Positions 37,234 to 45,278 of a stretch of DNA of 64,000 nucleotides are shown here, piece by piece. The stretch lies in the NCBI RefSeq assembly GCF_000518485.1, contig NZ_JADR01000010.1, positions 1 through 64,000 on the forward strand, given 5' to 3'. Within the stretch, counting starts at the first letter, position 1; the number at the start of each line of letters is the position of its first letter. The stretch is from Olleya marilimosa CAM030 (GTDB taxonomy: Bacteria > Bacteroidota > Bacteroidia > Flavobacteriales > Flavobacteriaceae). The notes beneath the pieces were generated by a model. The model ran no database searches and was not told where the DNA came from. It saw only the letters and a list, made by a program, of their open reading frames with translations. The position numbers were made by a program, and so were the translations under genes.

Positions 37234-38163
37234 TTAGTCGTTTAAAATCCAAGTTACCAAATCTTCCACATCAATGATAGACCAACTATGTGGATGTCTG
37301 TCTCCATTGGATCGGTAACCTTTATTTTTGGTTGGTATGTATTGCACGTTTTTAAACTGTTGTGCTTGTAGTTGTTCGGCTAATTTTTTAATGTAATACG
37401 CATTCATTTGGTCATAATCTGCCTTTCGGTTGGTTTTCCACCATAGTGTGTCAGGCTCTGTGTACAGTCGTATTTTTGTATCCTTTAAGTGTTGTAGGTT
37501 TTTTGTGTAGTTGCTACTGTAGGTGTACACACTATTGTTTTGGTAGTTAACCAGATTGGTCTCAGGTGGTCCAAAAGCTTCAGTTAATGTGTTTTGTATC
37601 CATGTGCTTTCTTCTACGGACACCTCAGAAAATTGACGTGCTAGATTTTTTTGAGACGCTTTGTACAAGGCTTCTAGGTCAATAGGTGAGTCCACAATAA
37701 AGACACCTTTTGGATTAATGTTATACTGTTTTGAGGCTGTTATAAAATCGCTTAGCAGCAAACTTACAACGCCTCCACTGGAAAAACCACCAATATAAAT
37801 GGCGTCTGTTGGTAATTGGTTAGCAGTAATGGTGTTTTGTAATCGTGTGGCTAGTTGTTGTTTGTCTTGCGTGTCTAACCATAATTTTTGATTGTAGTTA
37901 GATAGCAGGACAGCAATGTTGTTTTTTTTAGCGAGTTCCAGAATTTTAAATTCTTTTTTAATATTCTCTGCTTGTTCCGGAAAACCGCCAAAAAGGATTA
38001 GTACTGCTTTTGCTTTTTGGGTTGGTTTATATAATTGGTAATGGGTTGTAATAATTTGTTGGTAGTCAACAGGTGTTTGGGTTGGTGATTGTGGTTGGTT
38101 AGTATTATCCTTGCAAGCGGTTATTGCTAATACTAGAAAAAGTATTATAATAGTTTGTTTCAT
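37234..38163 (-). CDS. Alpha/beta-hydrolase lipoprotein
   Basis: 309 residues. The signal MKQTIIILFLVLAITACKDN ends in a lipobox with Cys17. KAVLILFGGFPE forms the oxyanion-hole strand, the nucleophile elbow is IYIGGFSSGGVVSLLL (G-x-S-x-G, middle Ser), and a late His lies in SNGDRHPHSWSIIDVEDLV. These fit an alpha/beta-hydrolase with Ser-Asp-His triad; the Asp is not assigned. It lies 78 bases downstream of the TonB-receptor gene on the same strand, so it may be the last gene of the FecR-receptor unit and act on the imported ligand. Substrate unknown. Confidence 0.82.
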   Translation of the reverse strand: MKQTIIILFLVLAITACKDNTNQPQSPTQTPVDYQQIITTHYQLYKPTQKAKAVLILFGGFPEQAENIKKEFKILELAKKNNIAVLLSNYNQKLWLDTQDKQQLATRLQNTITANQLPTDAIYIGGFSSGGVVSLLLSDFITASKQYNINPKGVFIVDSPIDLEALYKASQKNLARQFSEVSVEESTWIQNTLTEAFGPPETNLVNYQNNSVYTYSSNYTKNLQHLKDTKIRLYTEPDTLWWKTNRKADYDQMNAYYIKKLAEQLQAQQFKNVQYIPTKNKGYRSNGDRHPHSWSIIDVEDLVTWILND

Positions 38164-38241
38164 CTTAAAATGGCGTTGCTTATCAATTTTGAATCTAAAA
38201 AGGATCTTTTAAAAACCTTTAATGTTAAGAAAGATAAGCTA

Positions 38242-40779
38242 TTAAAAGCTGTAACGCAAACTAGCGTTTGGTGTTAATCCTAGGGATTTATTATCAATTT
38301 GGATGGTGTTATTGGTGTCTTCTGGATCGACTTCAAAATAACGATTTATGGTATTATGGTGATTGGTTACATTTTTTACACCAGCTCTAAAACTAAGTTT
38401 TGAGTCCTTAGTAAAATTAAAGTCATAATTAATAGACGCGTCCAATCTAAAAAATGGATCCACATTTTGACTGTTTGGTTGGTCGTAATTAACGTAATAA
38501 TTATTATTGATTTGGACGGTTGGGTTACTGGCAAGTGGGTTAGTGTAAGGTTGACCAGAATGCCAAACACTACCTACTGAGAGTTGTAAATTTTGTAATA
38601 CGTTATAATTAAAACCTAACGAAACCGAGTGTCTAATATCCACATTATTAGGGAATACAGATGGTGTAAAACTGTCAAATTGATAGTCGTTAATGCTATA
38701 CGTGTAACTTAACCATGTGCTAAAACGGTCTGCTGTTTTATTAGCTAAAAACTCGACACCTTTAGAGGTGTAATTTCCAATAGCGTTTAAATATTGAAAG
38801 TTATTATAAAAGCCTTGATTTCTGGCAGTAATACCTTGGACTACTTTATAAAAACTAGTCAAATCTAGAGTCAAATTGCGTTGTTTATAATCTATACCAA
38901 AAGAGGCTTGTTTACTTTTTGAAATTGGTATGCTTTGGTTGTCTGCAAGTATCCAACGTCTGTTTTCTACACCTAAAAAATCATCCTGAAAATCTACAAT
39001 TTGCGTGGCAGTTTGATTTTTAAATTCGCCTTCCAATTTTATAGCAAATTGGTTAGATAATTTTTGACGCACATTTAATCTAGGTTCTATTAGTAATTGG
39101 TCAAACTTTTGGAAGTAATTGGCACGTGCACCTAGTCTTAAGTAGGTATTGTTTTTATGATATTGTACTTCTGTAAAAAAAGCATGGTTTAATAAGACGT
39201 CTTTTTTTGTTTTAGAGTAGGCTGGAACAGTGACTGTGGTTTGGTTTAATATACCAATCTCGTTAAACTGATAGCCATTAATAAAAGATAGGTTAGTGTT
39301 AAAGTTGTATTCTGTTTTAAGTTGTAAGCTAGTTTCTGAGACCTCATTAGCTTGTGTTAAACGCTGATTGGTTTGCACGCGCAAATCCGAAGCATCTACA
39401 TTGTATTGCGAGTAACTACCTGACACAGTAGTGCTAAATGCATCATTCCATTGTGCATTCCAGTTTCCGCCATAACCTAAATTATCTTGCGTTAAATTAC
39501 TGCTTTTTGTGGACGTCGTAGTGTTGCTATCTGTAATGCTTTCGGTATAATCTAAATTATTATTGATGCCAATAATATTGGCTCTAAATTGATGTTTGTC
39601 GTTTAAATCAAATAGGACTTTTGCAGTATAATCATAAAACACAAAATCGGATTGCGTTGTGCTATTGTCTAAGTTTGGATTAATATTAATGTCGCTATCC
39701 TGAAAACTTCTTTCAAAATAATTGTCATATGTTGGTGTGCTAAATGCATCTGTAATAGAGCGTCGTCCAGAAATGTGTAGCGCTAATTTTTTGGATATCG
39801 GAATTTCTAAAAAGGCATCTGTACTAATTAAATTAACACCAGCTCCTCCAGAAAAAGTGTTTGTAATTTTATCCTTAGTAAACATATTAATGGTACTAGA
39901 TACACCATCGCTATATTGACTACTTGTTCCGTTTTTAGTAACAATAACTTTGTTGGTTAAATTTGGATTATAAGCAGATATTAACCCAAAAAAATGTCCA
40001 GAATGGTACATTTTAATGCCATCCCAAAGGATTAGGTTTTGATCATTGGTTCCGCCTCTAACATTTATATTGGCAACACTTTCATTAACGCTTTCTACAC
40101 CAGGAAGTACTTGAATGGATTGTAAAATATCAGGAGCTATTAAACCTGGTAAAATTCCAAATTGTTCTGTGTTTAACACGATGTTTCCGTCTATTAATTT
40201 TTGTAATCCTGTGGTTAAATATTTGGTAATTAAAACCTCACTTAACATTTGGTTATCTACTAATAGCGTAATGGGTTTGCAGCCTTGTTGACTATCAAAA
40301 AAAGCTCTTGCAGTAATAATTTGGTCTTTAAATCCTAGATACGAAATGGTTATGGTCGCTTGAAGCGGAATGTCATTTAAACTAAATTGACCATTATTGT
40401 CACTACTGGTACCTAAGTAGGTGTTGTTAACAATAATTGAAGCACCTAAAAGACCTTGATTTGTTTCATCAGAAAGTACAATTCCGCAAATAGAAATAGT
40501 TTTTTCTAACACCGAAACTGTAATGTAGCGCTTATCTATTGTTTTAAAATTTAAAAGTGTATTAGCGTTAAGATAGTCTAATGTACTTTTTAAGTCTAAA
40601 GTTTCACTAGGTCGTGTTATATTAATATTAGTCACATCGTTTACAGCATAACTAAACTTGACATTAAAAGTGGTTTCGATTGTTGTTAAATAGTCAGCCA
40701 ATGGTATCTGTTGGTTTTGACTAAAACCAGTAGATACAATTAATAGATACAAACTAACAAGCCAATGTCTAACCTCCAT
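38242..40779 (-). CDS. TonB-dependent receptor with STN and carboxypeptidase-like N-terminal domains
   Basis: Outer-membrane importer with signal function. The start is placed at MEVRHWLVSLYLLIV (40779, 845 residues), which begins a good signal peptide and overlaps fecR by 11 bases; the longer frame adds ten polar residues. After the signal comes an STN/secretin-like domain (about 20-90), a carboxypeptidase-D-like beta domain (GIVLSDETNQGLLGASIIVNN and GTSSDNNGQFSLNDIP), then the plug (GLIAPDILQSIQVLPGVESVNES and NINVRGGTNDQNLILWDG), and the barrel ending in ...TPNASLRYSF. The STN domain is the part that talks to FecR. It is preceded by fecR and the sigma gene, forming an ECF cell-surface signalling set. 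Ligand unknown. Confidence 0.94.
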   Translation of the reverse strand: MEVRHWLVSLYLLIVSTGFSQNQQIPLADYLTTIETTFNVKFSYAVNDVTNINITRPSETLDLKSTLDYLNANTLLNFKTIDKRYITVSVLEKTISICGIVLSDETNQGLLGASIIVNNTYLGTSSDNNGQFSLNDIPLQATITISYLGFKDQIITARAFFDSQQGCKPITLLVDNQMLSEVLITKYLTTGLQKLIDGNIVLNTEQFGILPGLIAPDILQSIQVLPGVESVNESVANINVRGGTNDQNLILWDGIKMYHSGHFFGLISAYNPNLTNKVIVTKNGTSSQYSDGVSSTINMFTKDKITNTFSGGAGVNLISTDAFLEIPISKKLALHISGRRSITDAFSTPTYDNYFERSFQDSDININPNLDNSTTQSDFVFYDYTAKVLFDLNDKHQFRANIIGINNNLDYTESITDSNTTTSTKSSNLTQDNLGYGGNWNAQWNDAFSTTVSGSYSQYNVDASDLRVQTNQRLTQANEVSETSLQLKTEYNFNTNLSFINGYQFNEIGILNQTTVTVPAYSKTKKDVLLNHAFFTEVQYHKNNTYLRLGARANYFQKFDQLLIEPRLNVRQKLSNQFAIKLEGEFKNQTATQIVDFQDDFLGVENRRWILADNQSIPISKSKQASFGIDYKQRNLTLDLTSFYKVVQGITARNQGFYNNFQYLNAIGNYTSKGVEFLANKTADRFSTWLSYTYSINDYQFDSFTPSVFPNNVDIRHSVSLGFNYNVLQNLQLSVGSVWHSGQPYTNPLASNPTVQINNNYYVNYDQPNSQNVDPFFRLDASINYDFNFTKDSKLSFRAGVKNVTNHHNTINRYFEVDPEDTNNTIQIDNKSLGLTPNASLRYSF

Positions 40780-41680
40780 AATTATAAAATGTAACGGTTT
40801 GTCCTTCAATTTTAAAACTAATTTTTAAAGGAATGGTTATGGATTGTAAAGCTGTGTTTAGATTATTGTGTGTAAAAGTACCAGAAAACAGTTGGGTTGT
40901 ATCTACAGCTGTTGCTTTTATGGTGACGTTATATTGACGCTCTAATTCTGCAATGACCTCTTGTAAAGCAATGTTTGTAAAGCTACTTTCAGCTTGCATC
41001 CAATCAGGTTTTGTGGTCGTATTGTTTGTTATAAGTTCAATAGATCCATTATTAACCTTAAACCCATTGCCTTTAGGTAGTTTTACGGTTTTACTATTGT
41101 AAGTCACACTAACTAACCCTTCATAGCAAACCACTTCAAAATAATTGTCACGTTCTTTAACGTTAAATTGTGTACCTAATACTTGCACTAGTCCAGCAGT
41201 AGTGTTAACTGTAAATTTTTGACCTTTTTCTACTTTAAAATAGGCTTCACCATCTAATTTTAAGTTGCGTTGCTTGTCCCACGTTTTTTTGTTGTAAGAC
41301 AGTTTAGATTTTGCATTTAAAATAACTTGAGAGTTGTCAGGTAGCGTAATGGTTTTGTTTTCCGCTATCTGTGTGCTAAACGTATCTGTATTATTAAAAA
41401 ACACAAAGTAAGAGCCTCCAAGCATAACAACTAACAATGCTGCTATCTTTAAAAATAATTTAAAGTTTAAAGCAATAACCTTAGGTTTAGTTTTTGTTAA
41501 TTGTCTTTGTTTAAATTGTTGTAATGCTTGTTGTGCATCAACTTTAGGTGCTTCAAGTTGTGAGCTGTAATGCTTTATTTTTTCTAAAGTTTTAAAGTCT
41601 TCGGTTTTTTTTAAATCATCTAATTCTTGATTAGATAACTCGTTATTAAACCATTGTAATATGTTTTTTTCTTTTTTCAT
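40769..41680 (-). CDS. FecR-family anti-sigma factor
   Basis: Membrane anti-sigma regulator that receives the receptor signal and controls the ECF sigma factor. The cytoplasmic N-terminus has an ILQWFNNELSNQELDDLK helix; a single transmembrane helix lies at about 73-95 (KIAALLVVMLGGSYFVFF). The periplasmic FecR domain carries KTITLPDNSQVILNAKSKLSYNKKTW and GEAYFKVEKGQKFTVNT, and the C-terminal DUF4974-like part is NIALQEVIAELERQYNVTI. Length 303 is typical. A copy of the conserved 29-bp ECF-like promoter motif lies 20-48 bases upstream, inside the 52-base gap to the sigma gene. Confidence 0.94.
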   Translation of the reverse strand: MKKEKNILQWFNNELSNQELDDLKKTEDFKTLEKIKHYSSQLEAPKVDAQQALQQFKQRQLTKTKPKVIALNFKLFLKIAALLVVMLGGSYFVFFNNTDTFSTQIAENKTITLPDNSQVILNAKSKLSYNKKTWDKQRNLKLDGEAYFKVEKGQKFTVNTTAGLVQVLGTQFNVKERDNYFEVVCYEGLVSVTYNSKTVKLPKGNGFKVNNGSIELITNNTTTKPDWMQAESSFTNIALQEVIAELERQYNVTIKATAVDTTQLFSGTFTHNNLNTALQSITIPLKISFKIEGQTVTFYNYGG

Positions 41681-41699
41681 TGTAAACGTCCTTCAATAT

Positions 41700-41728
41700 T
41701 AAGACAACTAATGTTGTGTTTACCCTAC
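41700..41728 (-). promoter_or_regulatory. Candidate ECF-sigma promoter, copy A (fecR and receptor)
   Basis: Minus strand GTAGGGTAAA (41728-41719), 10 bases, GTTGTCTTA (41708-41700). It is identical in both blocks and in spacing to copies B and C, and lies 19 bases before the fecR ATG. The position between sigma gene and fecR suggests that fecR and the receptor are induced separately from sigma. Confidence 0.8.
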
Positions 41729-41732
41729 TTGA

Positions 41733-42248
41733 TTAAATATTCTGTATGTGTTGCTTCAATGTTTTTAATGCAATTGACATGCGTTTTTCGACTGCTTTTT
41801 GTGAAATGTCTAATAAAGTAGCAATCTCGCGATACTTTTTGCCTTCAATTCTATTTAATAAAAAAACTTCACGCTGTCCATCTGTTAATAATGCAATTGC
41901 ATTTTGCAGTTTTGTTTTAAATTCTTCTTCTTCTAATAAATATTCTGGACTTTGATTGTCTGTATCTAAATAAGGTGCAGCTTTAGCATAATCCATAACC
42001 ACTTTATTATGTTTTATGGTGTTTAAAAACATATTGTTAATGGATGTAAATAAATACGTCTTAGCCTTATCAAAATTTATTTTAGCACAATTCTCCCAAA
42101 TTTTTGAAAATGCATCTTGTACCAAATCTAGGCTTTTTGCAGAATCACCACATTTATAAAATGCAAAATTACTTGCAGATTGTAAGTGCTTGACATAAAA
42201 ATCACTAAAGTTTTTTTCCTCACAGAGGTTGTTTGTGTTCTCAATCAT
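41733..42248 (-). CDS. ECF RNA polymerase sigma factor (FecI-like)
   Basis: 171 residues with region 2 (about 18-85, including FAFYKCGDSAKSLDLVQDAFSKIWENC) and region 4 (about 110-168, with LTDGQREVFLLNRIEGKKYREIATLLDISQKAVEKRMSIAL, cited as YREIATLLDISQKAVEKRM). The middle TMs or extra domains are absent, as expected for ECF. It heads the sigma-fecR-receptor cluster. No copy of the 29-bp motif stands in front of it, so it may be expressed from an ordinary promoter, and the motif copies at A, B and C would be its targets (inference from position and repetition). Confidence 0.93.
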   Translation of the reverse strand: MIENTNNLCEEKNFSDFYVKHLQSASNFAFYKCGDSAKSLDLVQDAFSKIWENCAKINFDKAKTYLFTSINNMFLNTIKHNKVVMDYAKAAPYLDTDNQSPEYLLEEEEFKTKLQNAIALLTDGQREVFLLNRIEGKKYREIATLLDISQKAVEKRMSIALKTLKQHIQNI

Positions 42249-42301
42249 AAACCAATTTTAGCTTTTAAATAGGTTAGGCTAAATATAATTTTTGTGTAAA
42301 A

Positions 42302-42330
42302 GTAGGGTAAAAATATTTTGTGTTGTCTTA
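42302..42330 (+). promoter_or_regulatory. Candidate ECF-sigma promoter, copy B (microprotein)
   Basis: GTAGGGTAAA (42302-42311), 10 bases, GTTGTCTTA (42322-42330), identical blocks and spacing to copies A and C. It lies 27 bases before the ATG of a 37-codon reading frame and is divergent from the sigma gene. Confidence 0.78.
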
Positions 42331-42357
42331 TTGGCAGAACAATATAAAATAGTAAAC

Positions 42358-42471
42358 ATGGACACCGAAAAACTAATAACCATCATTGAAACAATTTTAA
42401 TAATCATCTTGTTAACAAGCTTTACCGCTTCAATTTATATAATTAATCACTTATTTGAAATTTTAAGGTAG
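42358..42471 (+). CDS. 37-residue single-transmembrane microprotein, candidate ECF target
   Basis: A short frame with ATG and TAG stop that begins 27 bases after promoter copy B. The product starts MDTEKLITIIETILIII, then LLTSFTASIYIINHL and FEILR. About 22 central residues are hydrophobic enough for one membrane helix, with an acidic N-terminus and a basic end. The stop codon lies inside the GTAGGGTAAA block of promoter copy C. Being so short, its coding status rests on the promoter position and the well-formed helix. It could be a small regulator of the FecR/receptor system or a chance frame in a leader RNA. Confidence 0.5.
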   Translation: MDTEKLITIIETILIIILLTSFTASIYIINHLFEILR

Positions 42472-42496
42472 GGTAAAATAAAATCCAGTTGTCTTA
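42468..42496 (+). promoter_or_regulatory. Candidate ECF-sigma promoter, copy C (lipoprotein)
   Basis: GTAGGGTAAA (42468-42477), 10 bases, GTTGTCTTA (42488-42496). It lies 85 bases before the lipoprotein ATG and overlaps the microprotein stop codon. Confidence 0.78.
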
Positions 42497-42581
42497 CCAA
42501 TAGATTGGCGAAAAAATAGCTTTCAAAAAGAAAATAATATCAATTCAAAAAGAAAAATTAACTTTACAAACATTTAAAATT

Positions 42582-43640
42582 ATGAAAAACTTAAAATTTA
42601 TTACAGCCTTATTTTTAACTTCATTAATGACATTAACATCTTGTCAAGATGAAATTGATAATGAAAGTGGAGATAATCCAAATACTAATACTTCAAATTC
42701 TCAAACTGCTAGTAATTTAGAGCGTACTTCAATGTATGATGGATCGTTTGATGATTTTTTAGATGGTAACTCATGCTCATCAATACTTTTGCCAGTCACA
42801 GCAACGGTAAACGGAACAGAGGTTACTATTGTTAATCAGGCAGATTATCAACAAGTGATTGATATTTTGGCACAATTTAATACAGATGAAGATACTGTGG
42901 AGCTTCAGTTTCCAATAACAATTACCCTAAGTAATTATACCCAAGTGGTTGTTGAAAACCAATTAATATATGACGGTTTTATTGATGTATGTCAAACTTT
43001 AACAGCAGCAGGAGACGAGGCAATTACTTGTGTGGATATTGATTTTCCAATAACCTTATTAACCTATAGTTTAAGTTTAGAACAAACTGGTAGTGTTGTA
43101 TTAGAAACCGAACAGCAGTTATATGCGTATATAAGTGACTTTGGTGATGATCAATTATTTGCAATAAATTATCCAATTACAGCTACTGTCGATGCTAGTG
43201 GTAATCAAGCAGTAACATTTAATAGCGACGCAGAATTTCAAGCAGCAATTTCGGATTGTTTAAATGTACAAGGAGTTGAAGAGCAAGCAGCTGAAGATGC
43301 TGATGCTTTAGAGACGATATTGGTTGATGGATTGTTTCAAGTACAGTCTGTTATAAACGCAGGTGTAGATACAGCATCAGATTTTGCTGAGTTTACCATA
43401 GATTTTGCAAACGACTTATCTGTGGTAGCAGAGAATACAGTTAATGTTGCTGTGCAAGATGTACAAGGGACTTATCAGGTAGCTTCTCAAACAGAAGTGT
43501 TTTTAGATTTAACCTTTACAGGGAACGTTACATTTAATTTATTAAATCAAAATTGGGCAGTGACAAGTTTTAACAACACGACCATATCATTGCAAAGCAC
43601 GACAAATGCAGCATTAACATTAGTGTTAACGCAAATATAA
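42582..43640 (+). CDS. Acidic lipoprotein with four ~40-residue units, candidate ECF target
   Basis: 352 residues. The N-terminus MKNLKFITALFLTSLMTLTSCQD is a lipoprotein signal with Cys21. After an Asn/Ser/Asp-rich linker the protein shows four similar units, each with a strand of type (hydrophobic)-PIT/PVT-x-T-V, then a second strand and a helix with YxxxI. Their strands begin LLPVTATVNG, LQFPITITLSN, IDFPITLLTYS and INYPITATVDA, and three carry cysteines. The last ~100 residues (from about 245) form a different beta-rich domain. No enzyme motif was found. It is very acidic, as expected for a surface lipoprotein. Preceded by promoter copy C and followed by a zincin gene. Confidence 0.78.
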   Translation: MKNLKFITALFLTSLMTLTSCQDEIDNESGDNPNTNTSNSQTASNLERTSMYDGSFDDFLDGNSCSSILLPVTATVNGTEVTIVNQADYQQVIDILAQFNTDEDTVELQFPITITLSNYTQVVVENQLIYDGFIDVCQTLTAAGDEAITCVDIDFPITLLTYSLSLEQTGSVVLETEQQLYAYISDFGDDQLFAINYPITATVDASGNQAVTFNSDAEFQAAISDCLNVQGVEEQAAEDADALETILVDGLFQVQSVINAGVDTASDFAEFTIDFANDLSVVAENTVNVAVQDVQGTYQVASQTEVFLDLTFTGNVTFNLLNQNWAVTSFNNTTISLQSTTNAALTLVLTQI

Positions 43641-43671
43641 ATTAGTGCATCGTATGGATGTAAACCTTTTG

Positions 43672-43704
43672 CAAAACAGCTACTTTAATAAGATAGCTGT
43701 TTTG
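43672..43704 (+). terminator. Hairpin after the four-unit lipoprotein gene
   Basis: CAAAACAGCTA and TAGCTGTTTTG pair perfectly around 11 bases. The following T-run is poor (TAAAATTG), so it may be a weak terminator or processing site before the zincin gene. Confidence 0.5.
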
Positions 43705-43729
43705 TAAAATTGAAAAAAAAATTAAAAAG

Positions 43730-44488
43730 ATGAAGTATTTAGGTATTATAATATTGTTGGTATTAATGTCATGTAGTAGCGACGATTCGCAAAATGACCC
43801 ATTAAACAATACACAGTCAAATAAGTTGAGTGTTGGTGCATCTGCCAATGATCTATTATCTGATACTACTTTTTCTAGTCTAGTTGTTGAGGTGGTATAT
43901 GTCGAAGGATTTGAGCCTTCTCAAACTGCAATATCTAATTTTGTTTCTTTTTTGGAAAACAGAACCTTTAAGCCAAATGGTATTACGGTACAAAAACGAG
44001 CAATCTATTCTCCTGGTCTAACACCATATACAAATCAGGAGATAGTAGCTATAGAAGACTCTAATAGGTTATTATATAATAATGATAGTCAAATAGCAGT
44101 GTGGGCTTTTTTTGCGGATGGATCTTCTGCTAATAATACAGATTCAGGAGTTGTTTTAGGTACTGCTTATAGAAATACATCATTTGTGATTTATCAAGAA
44201 ACAATACAACAATTAACTTCTGGCACAATAACAAATACAACACCAATATTAGAATCTACAGTCATTACACATGAGTTTGGACATATTTTAGGATTAACCA
44301 ATTTAGGTACACCTTTACAAACTAATCATGAAGATCTAGAGCATCCAAAGCATTGTAATATTGAGTCTTGCTTAATGTATTGGAAAGCAGAAAGTGGTAA
44401 TGGAGTAATGTCTATGATTTCTGGAGGATCTATACCACAATTGGATGCGCAATGTATTGCTGACCTTCAGGCTAATGGAGGAAAATAA
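43730..44488 (+). CDS. Lipoprotein zinc metalloprotease (zincin)
   Basis: 252 residues with lipoprotein signal ending MSCSSDD. The zinc motif ITHEFGHILGLTN is at His181-Glu182 to His185, and a following stretch HCNIESCLMYW resembles the Met-turn region with a Cys pair. The combination resembles the flavobacterial membrane metalloprotease family. Other residues give no substrate hint. It may belong to the ECF regulon by read-through from copy C, but the hairpin between makes this uncertain. The beta-barrel gene follows after 37 bases. Confidence 0.85.
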   Translation: MKYLGIIILLVLMSCSSDDSQNDPLNNTQSNKLSVGASANDLLSDTTFSSLVVEVVYVEGFEPSQTAISNFVSFLENRTFKPNGITVQKRAIYSPGLTPYTNQEIVAIEDSNRLLYNNDSQIAVWAFFADGSSANNTDSGVVLGTAYRNTSFVIYQETIQQLTSGTITNTTPILESTVITHEFGHILGLTNLGTPLQTNHEDLEHPKHCNIESCLMYWKAESGNGVMSMISGGSIPQLDAQCIADLQANGGK

Positions 44489-44525
44489 TTTTTAAACAAC
44501 TTAACACTTACTTAAATTATTAATT

Positions 44526-45116
44526 ATGAAAAAACTATGTTTAACACTAGCACTAAGTTTGGGAGCTTTATTTTTAGTAAAGGCACAAGACGATATAAAG
44601 TCTAAGTCTAATGGAGGAATAAAAGGCGGTTATAATTTAGCATCAGTACAGTACGATGGTAATGAAGAAACTGGTCAAAGAAGCGGTTTTCATGTAGGGT
44701 TATATGGAGAATCCTATTTAAGCAATTTTGCAGCTATTCAAATTGAAGTGATGTACTCGCAGCAAGGTTATGAAATAGAAACTAATGGTGGTACGTTTAC
44801 ACAAAAACTTAATTATATTAATGTGCCATTATCCTTAAAATTATATCCTGTTAGTACGTTTTACTTGGAGGCTGGACCACAAATAGGATATGCTATTTCA
44901 CACAAGGAAACTTATGATGCTAACTTTGATTTGTTTGATACATCACAAGAGTTTGAGCCTAATAGCTTTGACTATGGTGTAAATTTTGGAGTAGGATTTA
45001 AATCGGATGCTAATGTTAGCTTAGGCGTACGTTACCATTTAGGTCTTGGAGATATTTACGATGATGGATCACCAAAAAACAGAGTGTGGCAGTTCTCGTT
45101 AGGCTTTGGTTTTTAA
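44526..45116 (+). CDS. Outer-membrane beta-barrel protein (porin-like)
   Basis: 196 residues. A signal peptide (MKKLCLTLALSLGALFLVKAQ) is followed by a small barrel with GIKGGYNLASVQYDG, FHVGLYGESYLSNF, IEVMYSQQGYEIET, INVPLSLKLYPVSTFYLEAGPQIGYAIS and GLGDIYDDGSPKNRVWQFSLGFGF, which ends in aromatic Phe as outer-membrane proteins do. It fits the common Bacteroidota outer-membrane protein family of about 8 strands. Function unknown. Probably co-transcribed with the zincin. Confidence 0.87.
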   Translation: MKKLCLTLALSLGALFLVKAQDDIKSKSNGGIKGGYNLASVQYDGNEETGQRSGFHVGLYGESYLSNFAAIQIEVMYSQQGYEIETNGGTFTQKLNYINVPLSLKLYPVSTFYLEAGPQIGYAISHKETYDANFDLFDTSQEFEPNSFDYGVNFGVGFKSDANVSLGVRYHLGLGDIYDDGSPKNRVWQFSLGFGF

Positions 45117-45137
45117 TCCATTACAATAACAATAATT

Positions 45138-45173
45138 AACCGAAATTAGAATATTCAATTTCGGTTTTTTTTT
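45138..45173 (+). terminator. Terminator after the beta-barrel gene
   Basis: AACCGAAATT and AATTTCGGTT pair around AGAATATTC, followed by a T-run. Confidence 0.88.
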
Positions 45174-45248
45174 AGACCGAATTCATTTTGTTTAATAAAT
45201 TTAACTAAACTTTAAACAAAAATAATAGTTTTATTTAGGGTCTGGTTT

Positions 45249-45256
45249 TATCTTTG
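45249..45256 (+). promoter_or_regulatory. Probable -7 box of the fasciclin gene
   Basis: TATCTTTG matches TAnnTTTG, 22 bases before the ATG. The GGGTAAA directly after it resembles half of the ECF motif, but no GTTGTCTTA follows. Confidence 0.5.
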
Positions 45257-45278
45257 GGTAAATAATAAAAACAAAACT

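Noticed and set aside
45254-45261. GGGTAAAT upstream of the fasciclin gene as a fourth ECF site
   Set aside because: The GTTGTCTTA block is missing at the required distance, and a normal TATCTTTG -7 box overlaps it.
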